Assembly (NCBI RefSeq): GCF_018916875.1
Contig: NZ_JAHLNO010000019.1
Coordinates: 372,001-436,000, forward strand
Direction of reading: 5' to 3'
DNA from: Virgibacillus proomii
GTDB lineage: Bacteria; Bacillota; Bacilli; Bacillales; Amphibacillaceae
DNA length: 64,000 nt
A model generated the notes under the pieces. That model was not told the DNA's origin and searched no databases. It saw only the letters and a list, made by a program, of their open reading frames with translations. The number at the start of each line of letters is the position of its first letter. Within the stretch, counting starts at the first letter, position 1. A program made the position numbers and the translations under genes. Positions 39,298 through 48,492 of the stretch are shown here, piece by piece.

Positions 39298-40115
39298 GGT
39301 TATTCCACATCTAAAAAGTCGTAAGCCCACTCTATCACAACAATGGGAAAAGTGGGAGATAACGGCACTAAATCCCTATTCGTTCATATCGTAGGACAAG
39401 AAAAAACCACGACAGCAACACATCGCACGCAGAAAAAGCGCTTTTCTTTTTTAAGGACAAGGAAAGCTACGTCAGCAACGCATCGCACGCAGAAAAAGTG
39501 TTTTTCTTTTTCAAGGACAGGAAGGACTACGACAGCAACGCATCGCACGCAGAAAAAGTGTTTTTCTTTTTCAAGGACAAGAAGGACTACGACAGCGATA
39601 CATCGCACGCAGAAAAAGCGCTTTTCTTTTTCAAGGACAAGGAAAGCTACGTCAGCAACGCATCGCACGCAGAAAAAGTGTTTTTCTTTTTCAAGGATAA
39701 GGAAAGCTACGTCAGCAACGCATCGTACGCAGAAAAAGTGTTTTTCTTTTTCAAGGACAAGAAGGACTACGACAGCGATACATCGCACGCAGAAAAAGCG
39801 CTTTTCTTTTTCAAGGACAAGAAGGACTACGACAGCGATACATCGCACGCAGAAAAAGCGCTTTTCTTTTTCAAGGACAAGAAGGACTACGACAGCGATA
39901 CATCGCACGCAGAAAAAGCGCTTTTCTTTTTCAAGGACAAGGAAAGCTACGTCAGCAACACATCGCGCGCAGAAAAAGTGTTTTTCTTTTTCAAGGACAA
40001 GAAGGGCTACGACAGCGATACATCGCACGCAGAAAAAGCGCTTTTCTTTTTCAAGGACAAGGAAAGCTTCTCGATAACGCCGCGTCACGGTTTGTCAGGG
40101 GCGTTGCGATTTTAG
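39298..40115 (+). repeat. Composite RepA-like element carrying a 60-bp tandem array (about 11 units)
   Basis: 39298-39390 is a diverged RepA left part (GTCGTAAG, CCCACT...AGTGGGAG, AACGGCACTAAAT). 39404-40071 is a tandem array with an exact 60-bp period. Each unit has CATCGCACGCAGAAAAAG, then CGCTTTTC or TGTTTTTC, then TTTTTCAAGGACAAG and a GCTACGNCAGC segment. Two unit types alternate irregularly: those starting after GATA carry GCGC; those after AACG or AACA mostly carry GTGT. The units at 39781 and 39841 read as identical. Three frames are open across the array only because 60 is a multiple of three; no ribosome binding site or signal sequence supports them. Confidence 0.9.
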
Positions 40116-40150
40116 CTGGTGTCAGGTCTTACCTCTCTTTTTTAATATCA

Positions 40151-41071
40151 TTACAGCTTCTGTCCATAATATTTATCGATTGAAAAGCCCCTTCCTAATA
40201 TTTCTGAAGCATTTAGGAAAATCACAAAGGACTCCGTTTCTTCTTGTTGTAAAATTTTTTTCAAATGTACTGCTTCTTGCTTTTCAGCAACACAAAGAAT
40301 CATTGTTTTATCTTGATCAGAATAACCACCAACTGAACGCACCTTTGTTAAACCACGGTCAAGCTCGTTTTGAATGAGAGATTGAATTCGTTCCTCGTTT
40401 TCTGTAATAATCATGATTAGTTTAGTAGCGGCAGTTTGAAGCTGAACAATATCGATCGTTTTACTCGTTATATAAATACACATTAAGGCAAACAACGTTA
40501 ACTCGATATTAAATACAATAATAGAAGAGATTACAACTAAGCCATCAACGATAAATTGTGAATAACCGCTAGATAAACCGGTAAACTTTTTAACAATCTG
40601 GGCGATTGCTGCTGTTCCACCGGTTGAACCATTTCCTTTATAGACAACACCTAATCCAACCCCAAGTACTATCCCTCCATAGACCGCCCCAAGCAATGGA
40701 TTGGTAATAGCGAAGGGAATATCGGAACTTAACCAAATAATAAAAGGCACCCAAAATGTCCCAACAAGCGTTTTCCAGCTGAAATCCTTTCCGAGCGCCA
40801 ACCAGCCAATAAAAAATATCGGAATATTAATGATAAATTGTACATAAGCAGGACTTAAATCATATAATTCAAAGAGAATCGTACTAACTCCGGAAATCCC
40901 CCCAGCAGCTAATTTAGCTGGCAGTATAAATATGTTATAGGACAAACCGACAAGCGTTGCTCCAAAGATGATTTGTGTATATGAAATTACTGATTTGTTC
41001 ATTTTTTGTGTTATTGCTGTCATATCATAGATCCCTTCCCTAACTCCTACTAACGGATATAATTCTAACAT
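40151..41071 (-). CDS. YitT family membrane protein (DUF161 + DUF2179)
   Basis: A 306-residue protein. Residues 25-215 contain five to six hydrophobic segments with the family motif GISGVSTIL (about 58) and GNGSTGGTAAIAQI (about 146-159). The C-terminal cytoplasmic DUF2179 domain (about 220-300) has GLTKVRSVGGYSDQDKTMIL. Function of the family is not established. Two starts are possible: ATG 41071 (AGGAG seven bases before) and ATG 41023 (GGAAGGGA before); the second would remove 16 residues that look non-conserved. It is a lone minus-strand gene between the tandem-array region and a CoxG-like gene. Confidence 0.88.
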   Translation of the reverse strand: MLELYPLVGVREGIYDMTAITQKMNKSVISYTQIIFGATLVGLSYNIFILPAKLAAGGISGVSTILFELYDLSPAYVQFIINIPIFFIGWLALGKDFSWKTLVGTFWVPFIIWLSSDIPFAITNPLLGAVYGGIVLGVGLGVVYKGNGSTGGTAAIAQIVKKFTGLSSGYSQFIVDGLVVISSIIVFNIELTLFALMCIYITSKTIDIVQLQTAATKLIMIITENEERIQSLIQNELDRGLTKVRSVGGYSDQDKTMILCVAEKQEAVHLKKILQQEETESFVIFLNASEILGRGFSIDKYYGQKL

Positions 41072-41128
41072 GAAGGGCTCCTACTGTCGACTTCCACAAA
41101 TGGAGGATTCTATAAAGATTTAAATGTA

Positions 41129-41587
41129 TTATTGCATAACAGCAGGCTTTTTTTCTTGAATTTGTTTAATAACAGTATCCGTAAAATTAGCAATGATTTT
41201 TGGAAGAATGGCACGTAAAGCAGAGTTGATAATTTTTCCTGATAAACCTTTCATGGTAATGGTAAGGGAACCAATAATTTTTGTTTGTTTACTGCAGAGT
41301 TTTTCTGCTTGAAAATACCCTTGGCCTACAAGTTGTTTACTAGTATTTGATAACGTAAAAGCTACTTTCTCTGGCTGTCTCCATTCGGTAATGAAGATGG
41401 ATAACTGAACCGTTTTCTGTATAGCTCCAATATCCCCTTTACATATCCAAATTGATTGTTCATTATTGATTATCGTATGGCTTTGATACCCGGGTACTAG
41501 TGGTGCCCAATTATTCATGTCGCTAATAAAATTCCAAATCTCATCAATTGGAATCATAACCTTTCTTTCACAACTGCTACTTGGCAA
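41129..41587 (-). CDS. CoxG/SRPBCC-fold protein
   Basis: A 152-residue protein with the START/SRPBCC pattern seen in carbon-monoxide-dehydrogenase subunit G-like proteins. It has an N-terminal beta strand and IDEIWNFISDMNNWAPLVPG, repeated beta strands, a TMKGLSGKIINSALRAILP motif and a C-terminal amphipathic helix (FTDTVIKQIQEKK). Such proteins bind hydrophobic ligands or membranes; no cox genes are nearby and the ligand is unknown. The start is TTG 41587, ten bases after a perfect AAAGGAGG. It may be cotranscribed with the YitT gene 57 bases downstream. A RepC element begins just upstream, replacing or containing its promoter region. Confidence 0.8.
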   Translation of the reverse strand: MPSSSCERKVMIPIDEIWNFISDMNNWAPLVPGYQSHTIINNEQSIWICKGDIGAIQKTVQLSIFITEWRQPEKVAFTLSNTSKQLVGQGYFQAEKLCSKQTKIIGSLTITMKGLSGKIINSALRAILPKIIANFTDTVIKQIQEKKPAVMQ

Positions 41588-41608
41588 CTTACAATTACCT
41601 CCTTTAAG

Positions 41609-41872
41609 TGCGTGTTCAAAAAAGGGATAAAAAGGACCAAGAAGTTCGAGGTGACGTAGTTTCGAGTAGCGTACTTGTACAGGACGTACTGACTACTACG
41701 TTGCCTACAGGACATAGGTACTTTTAGTAGAAGATCCTTTAGTAGATACACGAGCACAGGATGGCTTCCTTAAAACTCGATCCTACAGTAAAAGTGTTTT
41801 TCTTTTCCAAGGAACGGATAACAAGCCAACGATAAAGTTCAATGCGTTTTTCCCCGGACTTTTTGAACATTC
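41609..41872 (+). repeat. RepC element copy 2 (internally deleted)
   Basis: Left end GTGTTCAAAAAAGGG, right end CTTTTTGAACAT. It keeps GTACAGGACGTACTGACTAC and GTGTTTTTCTTTTCCAAGG but lacks about 180 bp of the right half compared with copies 1 and 4. Confidence 0.85.
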
Positions 41873-41953
41873 TCTTTCATGTTATATACATACTCCATAC
41901 CCTCTAATTTATATGCATAAAAGTAAAAAATTAGTATACCGTTTTCTAAAAGT

Positions 41954-42492
41954 TTTATCCCGCATCGAAGGCTCCGTAAGACTCCCGCTTCAAGAGTGAT
42001 AGAGGATACAGAGAAGTCTAAGTAGCAGATAATCCCTATATAAATGCTCAATTCGTTCGGTGACAGGACAAGGAAAGCTTCGACAGCAACACATCGCACG
42101 CAGAAAAAGTGTTTTTCTTTTTCAAGGACAAGGAAAGCTACGATAGCAACACATCGCACGCAGAAAAAGTGTTTTTCTTTTTCAAGGACAAGGAAAGCTA
42201 CGACAGCAACACATCGCACGCAGAAAAGTGTTTTTCTTTTTCAAGGACAAGGAAAGCTACGACAGCAACACATCGCACGCAGAAAAGTGTTTTTCTTTTT
42301 CAAGAACACGGTATGCTTCGAAAGCAATACACCGCACGCAGAAAAGTGCTTTCCTTCAAGGAGAAGTAAGATTTCTTGATGAAGCACCGCACGGAGAAAA
42401 AATGCTTTCTTTTTTCAAAGACGTTTCGATTTTAGCCTTTGTTCTACTTCTATCAGTAGGGATGGAGGAAACTCCCGCTGGTTTTACTTTAT
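41954..42492 (+). repeat. Composite RepA element with internal tandem array (5-6 units)
   Basis: Starts with TTTATCCCGCATCG and a diverged hairpin A (CGTAAGACTCCCGCTTC). It continues with AATGCTCAATTCGTTC and then tandem units at 42092, 42152, 42212, 42271 and 42330 (periods 60, 60, 59, 59), plus one degenerate unit. It ends with hairpin B (CAGTAGGGA / TCCCGCTG) and the tail GGTTTTACTTTAT. The array thus sits between hairpin A and hairpin B. Loss of one A in units 3 and 4 breaks any reading frame. Confidence 0.85.
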
Positions 42493-42906
42493 CGGAGTGC
42501 TTCAACAATAGTCCAGCAACAATTAAACCTTCTTTCACAACGGTCTTATCTACATACTATATGCTGTACATCGGCAAAAGAGTAAGTTTCTTTTTAACAT
42601 CTCTTTTTGAAGAACGAAAGCGCAAGTACCTTGGTCAGAACAGGCAAGCGCTGGAACTCCGAGGAGCAGATCCACGTCCTTGAGCAGGCTAGGATCTAGG
42701 TAAATTTAAAACAAAAATCATTCCCAATGAATTAAATTTATAATTTCTTTAATTTTCCAGAGAACAAGGAATATGTGAACAATTCATGGATAAAGGAAAA
42801 GATAACTTGCTTATTATTAGGCTAGGTTGTAGGATGTGTGGTAGAAATGGACAAAATGAATGTTTATAATGGAAGACATCATCAATTTTTAAGGAGAGAA
42901 AGAAAA
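42493..42906. other. Gene-free stretch before galE
   Basis: No gene is supported. 42600-42690 (GAACGAAAGCGCAAG...CTGGAACTCCGAGGAG) resembles a further degenerate dispersed Bacillaceae repeat. The galE promoter must lie near its end, but no convincing hexamer pair was recognised. Confidence 0.4.
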
Positions 42907-43899
42907 ATGAGTATATTAGTTTTAGGTGGTGCAGGATATATTGGTTCACATGCTGTTTATCAATTAATTGATAAAGGTAAAGATGTTATTGTCATTGATA
43001 ATCTTGAAACAGGCCATCCACAAGCCGTTCATCCACAAGCTAAATTCTATGAAGGGGACATACGTGATATAAATTTTCTAAGAACTGTATTTAAACGTGA
43101 ATCCATTGAGGCGGTAATACATTTTGCTGCTAACTCGCTTGTAGGAGAGTCCATGGAGCAGCCCTTAAAATATTTTGATAATAATGTATATGGTACACAA
43201 GTATTGCTGCAAGCAATGACTGAATTTAATATTAAGTATATTGTATTCTCTTCGACTGCTGCCACGTATGGGGAGCCCGAACAAGTACCAATTACTGAAA
43301 CCATGCCGACACATCCGACAAGCACATATGGAGAAACAAAACTAACCATGGAAAAAATGATGAAGTGGGTACAAAAAGCACATGATATTCATTATGTTTC
43401 GTTAAGATATTTTAATGTGGCGGGAGCACGGGAGACTGGAGAAATTGGTGAAGATCATCAACCTGAAACACATCTTATCCCAATTGTCTTACAAACAGCA
43501 TTGGGAAAGCGTGATCATATAACTATTTTTGGCGATGACTATGATACAAAAGACGGCACTTGTATCCGCGATTATATACATGTGGAAGATTTGATCGATG
43601 CGCATTTACTTGCTCTTACTTATTTGCAGCGTGGCGGTCATAGTGATGTGTTTAATTTAGGTAGCAGCCAGGGATTCTCTGTAAAAGAGATTATTGATTC
43701 AGCTAGAAAAGTGACTGGAAAAGAAATCCCTGCTCAAATTGGAACAAGGAGAGCTGGTGATCCAAGCATACTAATTGCCAGCTCAGCAAAAGCTAAAAAG
43801 GTACTGGGATGGAATCCAGTTCGTACTTCTATTACTAAAATTATAAAAGATGCTTGGAACTGGCATATGAGCCATCCAGATGGTTATGATGGAAAGTAA
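42907..43899 (+). CDS. galE: UDP-glucose 4-epimerase
   Basis: A 330-residue short-chain dehydrogenase/reductase. It has the NAD-binding [11 protein letters not shown] at 5-15, the [11 protein letters not shown] active-site Ser/Thr stretch (about 118) and the catalytic YGETK (Tyr-x-x-x-Lys, about 145-149). RYFNVAGA and [13 protein letters not shown] are also typical. It interconverts UDP-galactose and UDP-glucose, or the N-acetylated forms in some members. The frame is open from 42838, but AAGGAG at 42891-42896 places the start at ATG 42907. It lies on the other side of araC from galT but completes the same pathway. A RepA copy begins directly after the stop codon. Confidence 0.93.
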   Translation: MSILVLGGAGYIGSHAVYQLIDKGKDVIVIDNLETGHPQAVHPQAKFYEGDIRDINFLRTVFKRESIEAVIHFAANSLVGESMEQPLKYFDNNVYGTQVLLQAMTEFNIKYIVFSSTAATYGEPEQVPITETMPTHPTSTYGETKLTMEKMMKWVQKAHDIHYVSLRYFNVAGARETGEIGEDHQPETHLIPIVLQTALGKRDHITIFGDDYDTKDGTCIRDYIHVEDLIDAHLLALTYLQRGGHSDVFNLGSSQGFSVKEIIDSARKVTGKEIPAQIGTRRAGDPSILIASSAKAKKVLGWNPVRTSITKIIKDAWNWHMSHPDGYDGK

Positions 43900-44088
43900 T
43901 TTATCCCGTATGTAAGGTGCCGTAAGACTCCCACTTCAAGAGCCTGAGTTGGTACGAAAGGGTTTAAGTGGGAGAAAACGGCACCTAAATACCCGATTCG
44001 TGAGAAGGGCCTTAGGTCATACCCTTCTAGGTACTAACATTCAGTAGGAGATGGAAGAAAACTCCTACTGAATGAAGTTTCACTTTAT
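43900..44088 (+). repeat. RepA element copy directly after galE
   Basis: Full length; the left TTTAT begins at the base following the galE TAA. Standard hairpin A and hairpin B. Confidence 0.9.
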
Positions 44089-44221
44089 AAAATTGAAAGG
44101 TTAAAACCGATAATGTTTTTATTAAAAGAAGTAATGCTGGTTTTTATAGGTATCTGTTTTTATATAGTGGGTAGCTTTTTAAAAGTTGCTTCCAGTAAGA
44201 CACTATCAAACTAGAATTATA

Positions 44222-44268
44222 AACTAGCTCGAAAACTGCATGAAGTTTTCGAGCTAGTTATATTTTAT
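44222..44268. terminator. Bidirectional terminator between galE and araC
   Basis: AACTAGCTCGAAAACT and AGTTTTCGAGCTAGTT form a perfect 16-bp stem with a 6-base loop, followed by ATATTTTAT. It serves the convergent genes galE (+) and araC (-). Confidence 0.9.
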
Positions 44269-44309
44269 CCGTAATATATAATTATTTAACATGTCTTTTA
44301 TATAATAAC

Positions 44310-45164
44310 TCAATTTTTCACATTACGTGAAACCCCTTTCATTACTTTTCGATAACGAGAAGGTGTTTTATTTGTCATCCGCTTAAAAGCCTGTGTGAAA
44401 AAAGATTGTGATGAAAAGCCGGTAAAAGCTGCAATATGTGCTATTGAATAATCCGTTGTTTCCAATAGCAATTTTGCCTCTTTTATTCGAATGCGATTTA
44501 AATATTCAATTGGAGAAATTCCCATATCTTTTTTAAAGGTATGTGCTAAATAATATTTATTTATATGCCCAACACTAGCCAGCTTGTCCAGCGTAATCGG
44601 ATCTCGGTAATTTTGATTCAGATAATACATGATAAAAGCAGAGATTTTATTCATATTTTGGGCTTCCGTTTTATTGACGGTTAATTGTTTTTCACGTATA
44701 AGTTTAATAATTAGTATTTCAATGATGTTTTGACAGATAATCTCATAATTTTTCTTATGCCCCTGTATTTCTTCTAATAATCTTTTAAGATAAAATAGGA
44801 TATTCTCGCCATTGGCTTGAAAAACATATAAACCAAGCTGTGAATTTTCATTATCTTCTTTACTAAAGGAGAGTCCTTCAATTCCTAAAGCAATATATTC
44901 TAAAGAATCGTGTTTATTCGACTTTTCTGTATGAATTACATTTGGATTAATAATAACTAAATCATTTTCTTTTATAGGAAGCTCGCGGTTGGAAAGTACA
45001 AATGATCCTTTTCCTTTGACAATATAGAATAATTCAGAGAAGTGGTGAGTATGTTGTGTACTGTGCCAACCTTTATCGTACTCCGAGTGTGTTATATAAA
45101 GCAGTTTAAATGATGGCTTTATGTTTGTTGCATCTTTTACCTTATAAATTTCGTAAGACATCAT
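44310..45164 (-). CDS. AraC-family transcriptional regulator with cupin sensor domain
   Basis: A 284-residue regulator. The N-terminal 110 residues are a cupin-type sugar-binding domain (HTHHFSELFYIVKGKGSFVL, then DLVIINPNVIHTE). The C-terminal 100 residues hold two HTH motifs (ITLDKLASVGHINKYYLAHT and YSIAHIAAFTGFSSQSFFTQ, ending FKRMTNKTPSRYRK). The minus-strand start is ATG 45164 after AAAAGGAG; the TTG at 45182 overlaps that site. It is divergent from the ABC transporter/GH112 operon and is the obvious candidate for its sugar-responsive activator. It may also act on galE. A RepA copy occupies the divergent promoter region. Confidence 0.9.
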   Translation of the reverse strand: MMSYEIYKVKDATNIKPSFKLLYITHSEYDKGWHSTQHTHHFSELFYIVKGKGSFVLSNRELPIKENDLVIINPNVIHTEKSNKHDSLEYIALGIEGLSFSKEDNENSQLGLYVFQANGENILFYLKRLLEEIQGHKKNYEIICQNIIEILIIKLIREKQLTVNKTEAQNMNKISAFIMYYLNQNYRDPITLDKLASVGHINKYYLAHTFKKDMGISPIEYLNRIRIKEAKLLLETTDYSIAHIAAFTGFSSQSFFTQAFKRMTNKTPSRYRKVMKGVSRNVKN

Positions 45165-45278
45165 TTCCTCTCCTTTTATCAAGTACTCAAAAAAGAACTT
45201 CTAAGTTTGGGTATGCTATTTCTAAAAACAATATGGATCTAATCCATTATCCAAGTTGGGCAAGCTAACGCACAGCAG

Positions 45279-45459
45279 TTTATCCCGTATGTAAGGTGCC
45301 GTAAGAATCCCACTTCAAGAGCCGAGTTGATACAAAAGGGTCTAAGTGGGAGAAAACGACACCTAAATGCCCGATTCGTTCAAGGGCCTTTAGGTCATAC
45401 CCTTGCGGTACTAACATTTCTTGGGAAAAAGCATTCCAAGAAATGAAGTTTCACTTTAT
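45279..45459 (+). repeat. RepA element copy with third type of hairpin B
   Basis: Hairpin B here reads CATTTCTTGG / CCAAGAAATG, unlike CATTCAGTAGGAG and CATTCCGT in other copies, yet still fully paired. Hairpin A has two small mismatches. It lies between the divergent araC and the ABC operon. Confidence 0.9.
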
Positions 45460-45632
45460 GGGGAGCTTTGAACATTTTCTAATAGTTGAACCCGCCTATA
45501 CCTACTTTCTATTAAACGATAATTTAGCTAGAAATGGAAGGGCTTTACTAACTGAAAGCAAATGGTTTTGGAAAAATTTTATAGGCGTTCTTCTAAATAG
45601 CAATATTTCTAAAGAACTTAACAAGATGTTTA

Positions 45633-45661
45633 TTGTGAAAGCGTTTTACAATGGATAGAAT
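45633..45661 (+). promoter_or_regulatory. Promoter with overlapping cre site before the sugar ABC/GH112 operon
   Basis: TTGTGA (45633-45638), 17-base spacer, TAGAAT (45656-45661). TGAAAGCGTTTTAC (45636-45649) matches the B. subtilis cre core TGAAARCGYTTW completely and overlaps the -35 and spacer, as expected for CcpA repression by preferred sugars. Confidence 0.6.
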
Positions 45662-45706
45662 AGTAGTTAGCAAGGAACTTAATAAAAAGCGAAGGAGGCT
45701 TTATTA

Positions 45707-47050
45707 ATGAAACGGATAAAATGGTTGCTCAGTTTATCACTAATTTTGGTAATTTTTAGTTTAGTGGCTTGTTCTGACGGTGGAAAAGAAGAAAAATCAT
45801 CTGATAGTGATGGAGAAGGAAAAACGACCCTTCAAGTAGCAGCTTTAGAGTCTGCTTATGGAGCGGATATATGGAAAGACATTGCTAAATCATATGAAAA
45901 AGTGAACCCGGATGTGAAAGTAGAATTAACGATTGAAAAAAATCTGGAAGAAGTCGTACGTCCGAATATGCAGGCTGGTAAATATCCAGATGTTATGCTA
46001 TTAGCAACGAATCGAGAAGAAGCTTTAACAGAAACGCTAATTAAAGAAAATAGGTTAAAAGATATAACCGATGTATTAGATATGGAGATTCCAGGAGAAA
46101 AAAACGCTGTCAAAGATAAATTATTGGAGGGTTTTACCGACACATTAGCTACAAATCCGTATAATGATGGAAAAATGTATCTAGCTCCAATGTTTTATAG
46201 TCCGACAGGTTTGTTCTACAATGCAGGATTATTTGCGGAAAAGGGCTGGGAAGTTCCAACAACATGGAATGAAATGTGGGAATTGGGAGACAAAGCAAAA
46301 GAAGAAGGAATCTCTCTTTTTACGTATCCAACTAGTAATTATTTTGATACCTTAATTGGTTCCATGCTTTATGCTGCCGGAGGGCCTGATTTTTATAGTT
46401 CTGCAATGACTTATAAAGACGGAATTTGGGAAACAGAAGAAGCCACACTTGTTTTGAAAACGGTTGAAAAAATGGCTGCTTATGTTCATCCGAACACAGT
46501 AGCGAATGCAAATCCTAATGACTTTACAAAAAACCAACAGCTGATATTGGATAATAAGACCCTTTTTATGCCAAATGGTAACTGGGTAGTGGATGAGATG
46601 AAGGAAGCACCAAGATCCGAAAATTTTGATTGGGGGATGACCTCCGTTCCAGCATTTGAAGAAAATGGTGATCGTTATGCATTTACTTTCTTTGAACAGA
46701 TTTGGATTCCAAAAGAAGCCAAGAATAAAGAAGCCGCAAAAGATTTTATTGCATATATGTATTCCGATGAGGCAACCGATATTTTCTTAGAGGCCGGAGC
46801 AGTCCAACCGATAAAGGATATTACGGAAAAACTGGAAGGACAAAAGCAGATGTTTTATAGCATTTACGAAGAAGATAATGTCTTGCCTGCAATGGGTACC
46901 TTCGCTTCAACGAAACCAGTACCAGGAGCCAATATGGGAGAGACATTATATGGAACGATTGACAGTGTAATAAGCGGAAAAACAACGTATAAAGAATGGC
47001 AGGATAAAATCGAAGAAGTTAGTGATAAGTTAAGAGAAGCGATGAAATAA
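45707..47050 (+). CDS. Sugar ABC transporter substrate-binding lipoprotein
   Basis: A 447-residue family 1 extracellular solute-binding protein. The signal peptide ends in the lipobox SLVAC with lipidated Cys22, followed by a charged Ser/Lys/Glu-rich linker. The body has YEKVNPDVKVELTIEKN, YPDVMLLATNREEA, MFYSPTGLFYNAGLFAEKGW (about 163-182) and a WIPKEAKNKEAAKDFIAYM hinge segment. It captures an oligosaccharide outside the membrane and delivers it to the two permeases downstream. The operon content suggests a beta-galactosyl-hexose such as galacto-N-biose. The ribosome binding site is GAAGGAGGC. A 530-base gap with a RepC insertion separates it from the permease genes. Confidence 0.9.
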   Translation: MKRIKWLLSLSLILVIFSLVACSDGGKEEKSSDSDGEGKTTLQVAALESAYGADIWKDIAKSYEKVNPDVKVELTIEKNLEEVVRPNMQAGKYPDVMLLATNREEALTETLIKENRLKDITDVLDMEIPGEKNAVKDKLLEGFTDTLATNPYNDGKMYLAPMFYSPTGLFYNAGLFAEKGWEVPTTWNEMWELGDKAKEEGISLFTYPTSNYFDTLIGSMLYAAGGPDFYSSAMTYKDGIWETEEATLVLKTVEKMAAYVHPNTVANANPNDFTKNQQLILDNKTLFMPNGNWVVDEMKEAPRSENFDWGMTSVPAFEENGDRYAFTFFEQIWIPKEAKNKEAAKDFIAYMYSDEATDIFLEAGAVQPIKDITEKLEGQKQMFYSIYEEDNVLPAMGTFASTKPVPGANMGETLYGTIDSVISGKTTYKEWQDKIEEVSDKLREAMK

Positions 47051-47221
47051 TAAAGGTATTTGTATAAGGATGTTGGTAGGTTAAATGAGAAGCAGTTAGG
47101 AAGAGAATGAAAGCGTAATCTGGGTATCAAACCAAATTCAAAAGTTCACCATTACACAGATTTAACTGAGTTTCAGTGATGAGTGAAGGGTGGTTGTCTT
47201 TTCCTTACTGCTATTTCCCTT

Positions 47222-47563
47222 TAGAGGTTGTGCGAAAAAATATGCTACACATCGAATTTTTTCGCACGTTAGAACGTATAAAAGCTTCCCGCTCTAAGTT
47301 TATTCAATATAGTTAAGAATTTTTAATTTCTAAGTATACGTGTAACTATGCTATCGTCTATGCGCTGCTTACCGTTAGCTAAGTTTTCTTTATTGGTTCG
47401 CTTCTCCGTCTTTTAAAAAAGTAAAACGCTTTTCCTGCATGGGAATGAGTTTCAAGAAAGGCAAAACTTCACCGGATAGGATGTGCTAGTGTTGGCGATC
47501 AAACAAGATGCCTGAGACCTTAGCCGACCTTAGATCTGTTTATTCCCTTTTTGAACGCGCATT
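47222..47563 (-). repeat. RepC element copy 3, inside the sugar ABC operon
   Basis: Minus orientation: GTTGTGCGAAAAAATATGC at the left and CCCTTTTTGAACGCGC at the right, with TACGTGTAAC, TAGCTAAGTTTTCTTTATTG and GCTTTTCCTGCATGGGAA inside. About 110 bp shorter than copy 1. It separates the binding-protein gene from its permeases. 47051-47221 shows no gene. Confidence 0.8.
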
Positions 47564-47584
47564 TTAACTAAAAGAGGTGAGAAA

Positions 47585-48475
47585 ATGAGTAAAACAAAGT
47601 CAAGAGGGTTGTTTATTGCGTTATGTGTTAGTCCTGCACTTATTCTACTTTTTGTTTTTATGTTTTTACCAACGATAGAGGTATTTCGCATGTCCTTTTA
47701 TCAGTGGGGAGGCTTTTCCAATACAAAGCAATTTGTCGGATTAGATAACTTTAAATTGTTGTGGAATGATATGAATTTCATTCGTGCATTTCAGAATTCG
47801 GTATTCTTAATTGTAATTGTAGCCACAGTAACATTTACTTTTGCCATCTTTTTTGCTGCTATCTTAACAAAAGAGAGAGTAAAGGGAGGTAACTTTTTTC
47901 GGATTATCTTTTATATACCAAATATTTTATCCATTGTTGTTATTGCTGGGATATTCTCAGCTGTTTATGATCCTTCCAATGGATTATTAAATAGTATCCT
48001 CGGTTTGTTCAGCCTGGATAAGTTGCAACAAATGTGGCTAGGTGATCAGGAAATCGTTATATACAGCTTAGCAGCTGCTTTAGTATGGCAAGCAATTGGT
48101 TATTATATGGTGATGTATATGTCGAGCATGGCTGCAATACCGCCAAGCTTTTACGAAGCGGCTTCTCTTGAAGGTGCAAGCAAATTTAAACAGTTTACAA
48201 GCATTACATTACCTTTGGTTTGGAATAACATCCGGACAACACTGACCTTTTTTATCATTAGTACAATTAATCTAAGCTTTTTATTAGTTAAAGCAATGAC
48301 AGGCGGAGGACCCGACGGATCAACGGAAGTATTTCTTTCCTACATGTATGATCAGGCTTACGGGAACTCTACCTTTGGTTACGGCATGGCCATCGGTGTA
48401 ATTGTGTTTTTATTTTCATTCTTTTTAGCAGCTATAGTCAGTCACATTACAAAACGTGACGTTTTAGAGTACTAA
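47585..48475 (+). CDS. Sugar ABC transporter permease (MalF-type)
   Basis: A 296-residue membrane protein with six predicted segments and the binding-protein-dependent permease EAA loop YEAASLEGASKFKQFTSITL (about 196-215). It pairs with the next permease to form the transmembrane channel. No ATPase gene is in the operon, so a shared MsmX-type ATPase encoded elsewhere is probably used, as is common in Bacillus. The ribosome binding site is AAAGAGGTGAG; the gene starts 22 bases after the RepC element. Confidence 0.9.
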   Translation: MSKTKSRGLFIALCVSPALILLFVFMFLPTIEVFRMSFYQWGGFSNTKQFVGLDNFKLLWNDMNFIRAFQNSVFLIVIVATVTFTFAIFFAAILTKERVKGGNFFRIIFYIPNILSIVVIAGIFSAVYDPSNGLLNSILGLFSLDKLQQMWLGDQEIVIYSLAAALVWQAIGYYMVMYMSSMAAIPPSFYEAASLEGASKFKQFTSITLPLVWNNIRTTLTFFIISTINLSFLLVKAMTGGGPDGSTEVFLSYMYDQAYGNSTFGYGMAIGVIVFLFSFFLAAIVSHITKRDVLEY

Positions 48476-48492
48476 GGAGGTTTGAAAGGTCC

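Noticed and set aside
39343..40115. Open frames of 205-244 codons on both strands across the 60-bp array, encoding 20-residue repeats
   Set aside because: Three frames are open at once because the period is a multiple of three. There is no ribosome binding site or signal sequence, the frames start in RepA-derived sequence, and the sister array at 42092 has 59-bp units that break the frame.
45443..45658. 71-codon frame before the sugar-binding protein gene
   Set aside because: It begins in the tail of a RepA copy, has no ribosome binding site, and runs through the promoter and cre region.
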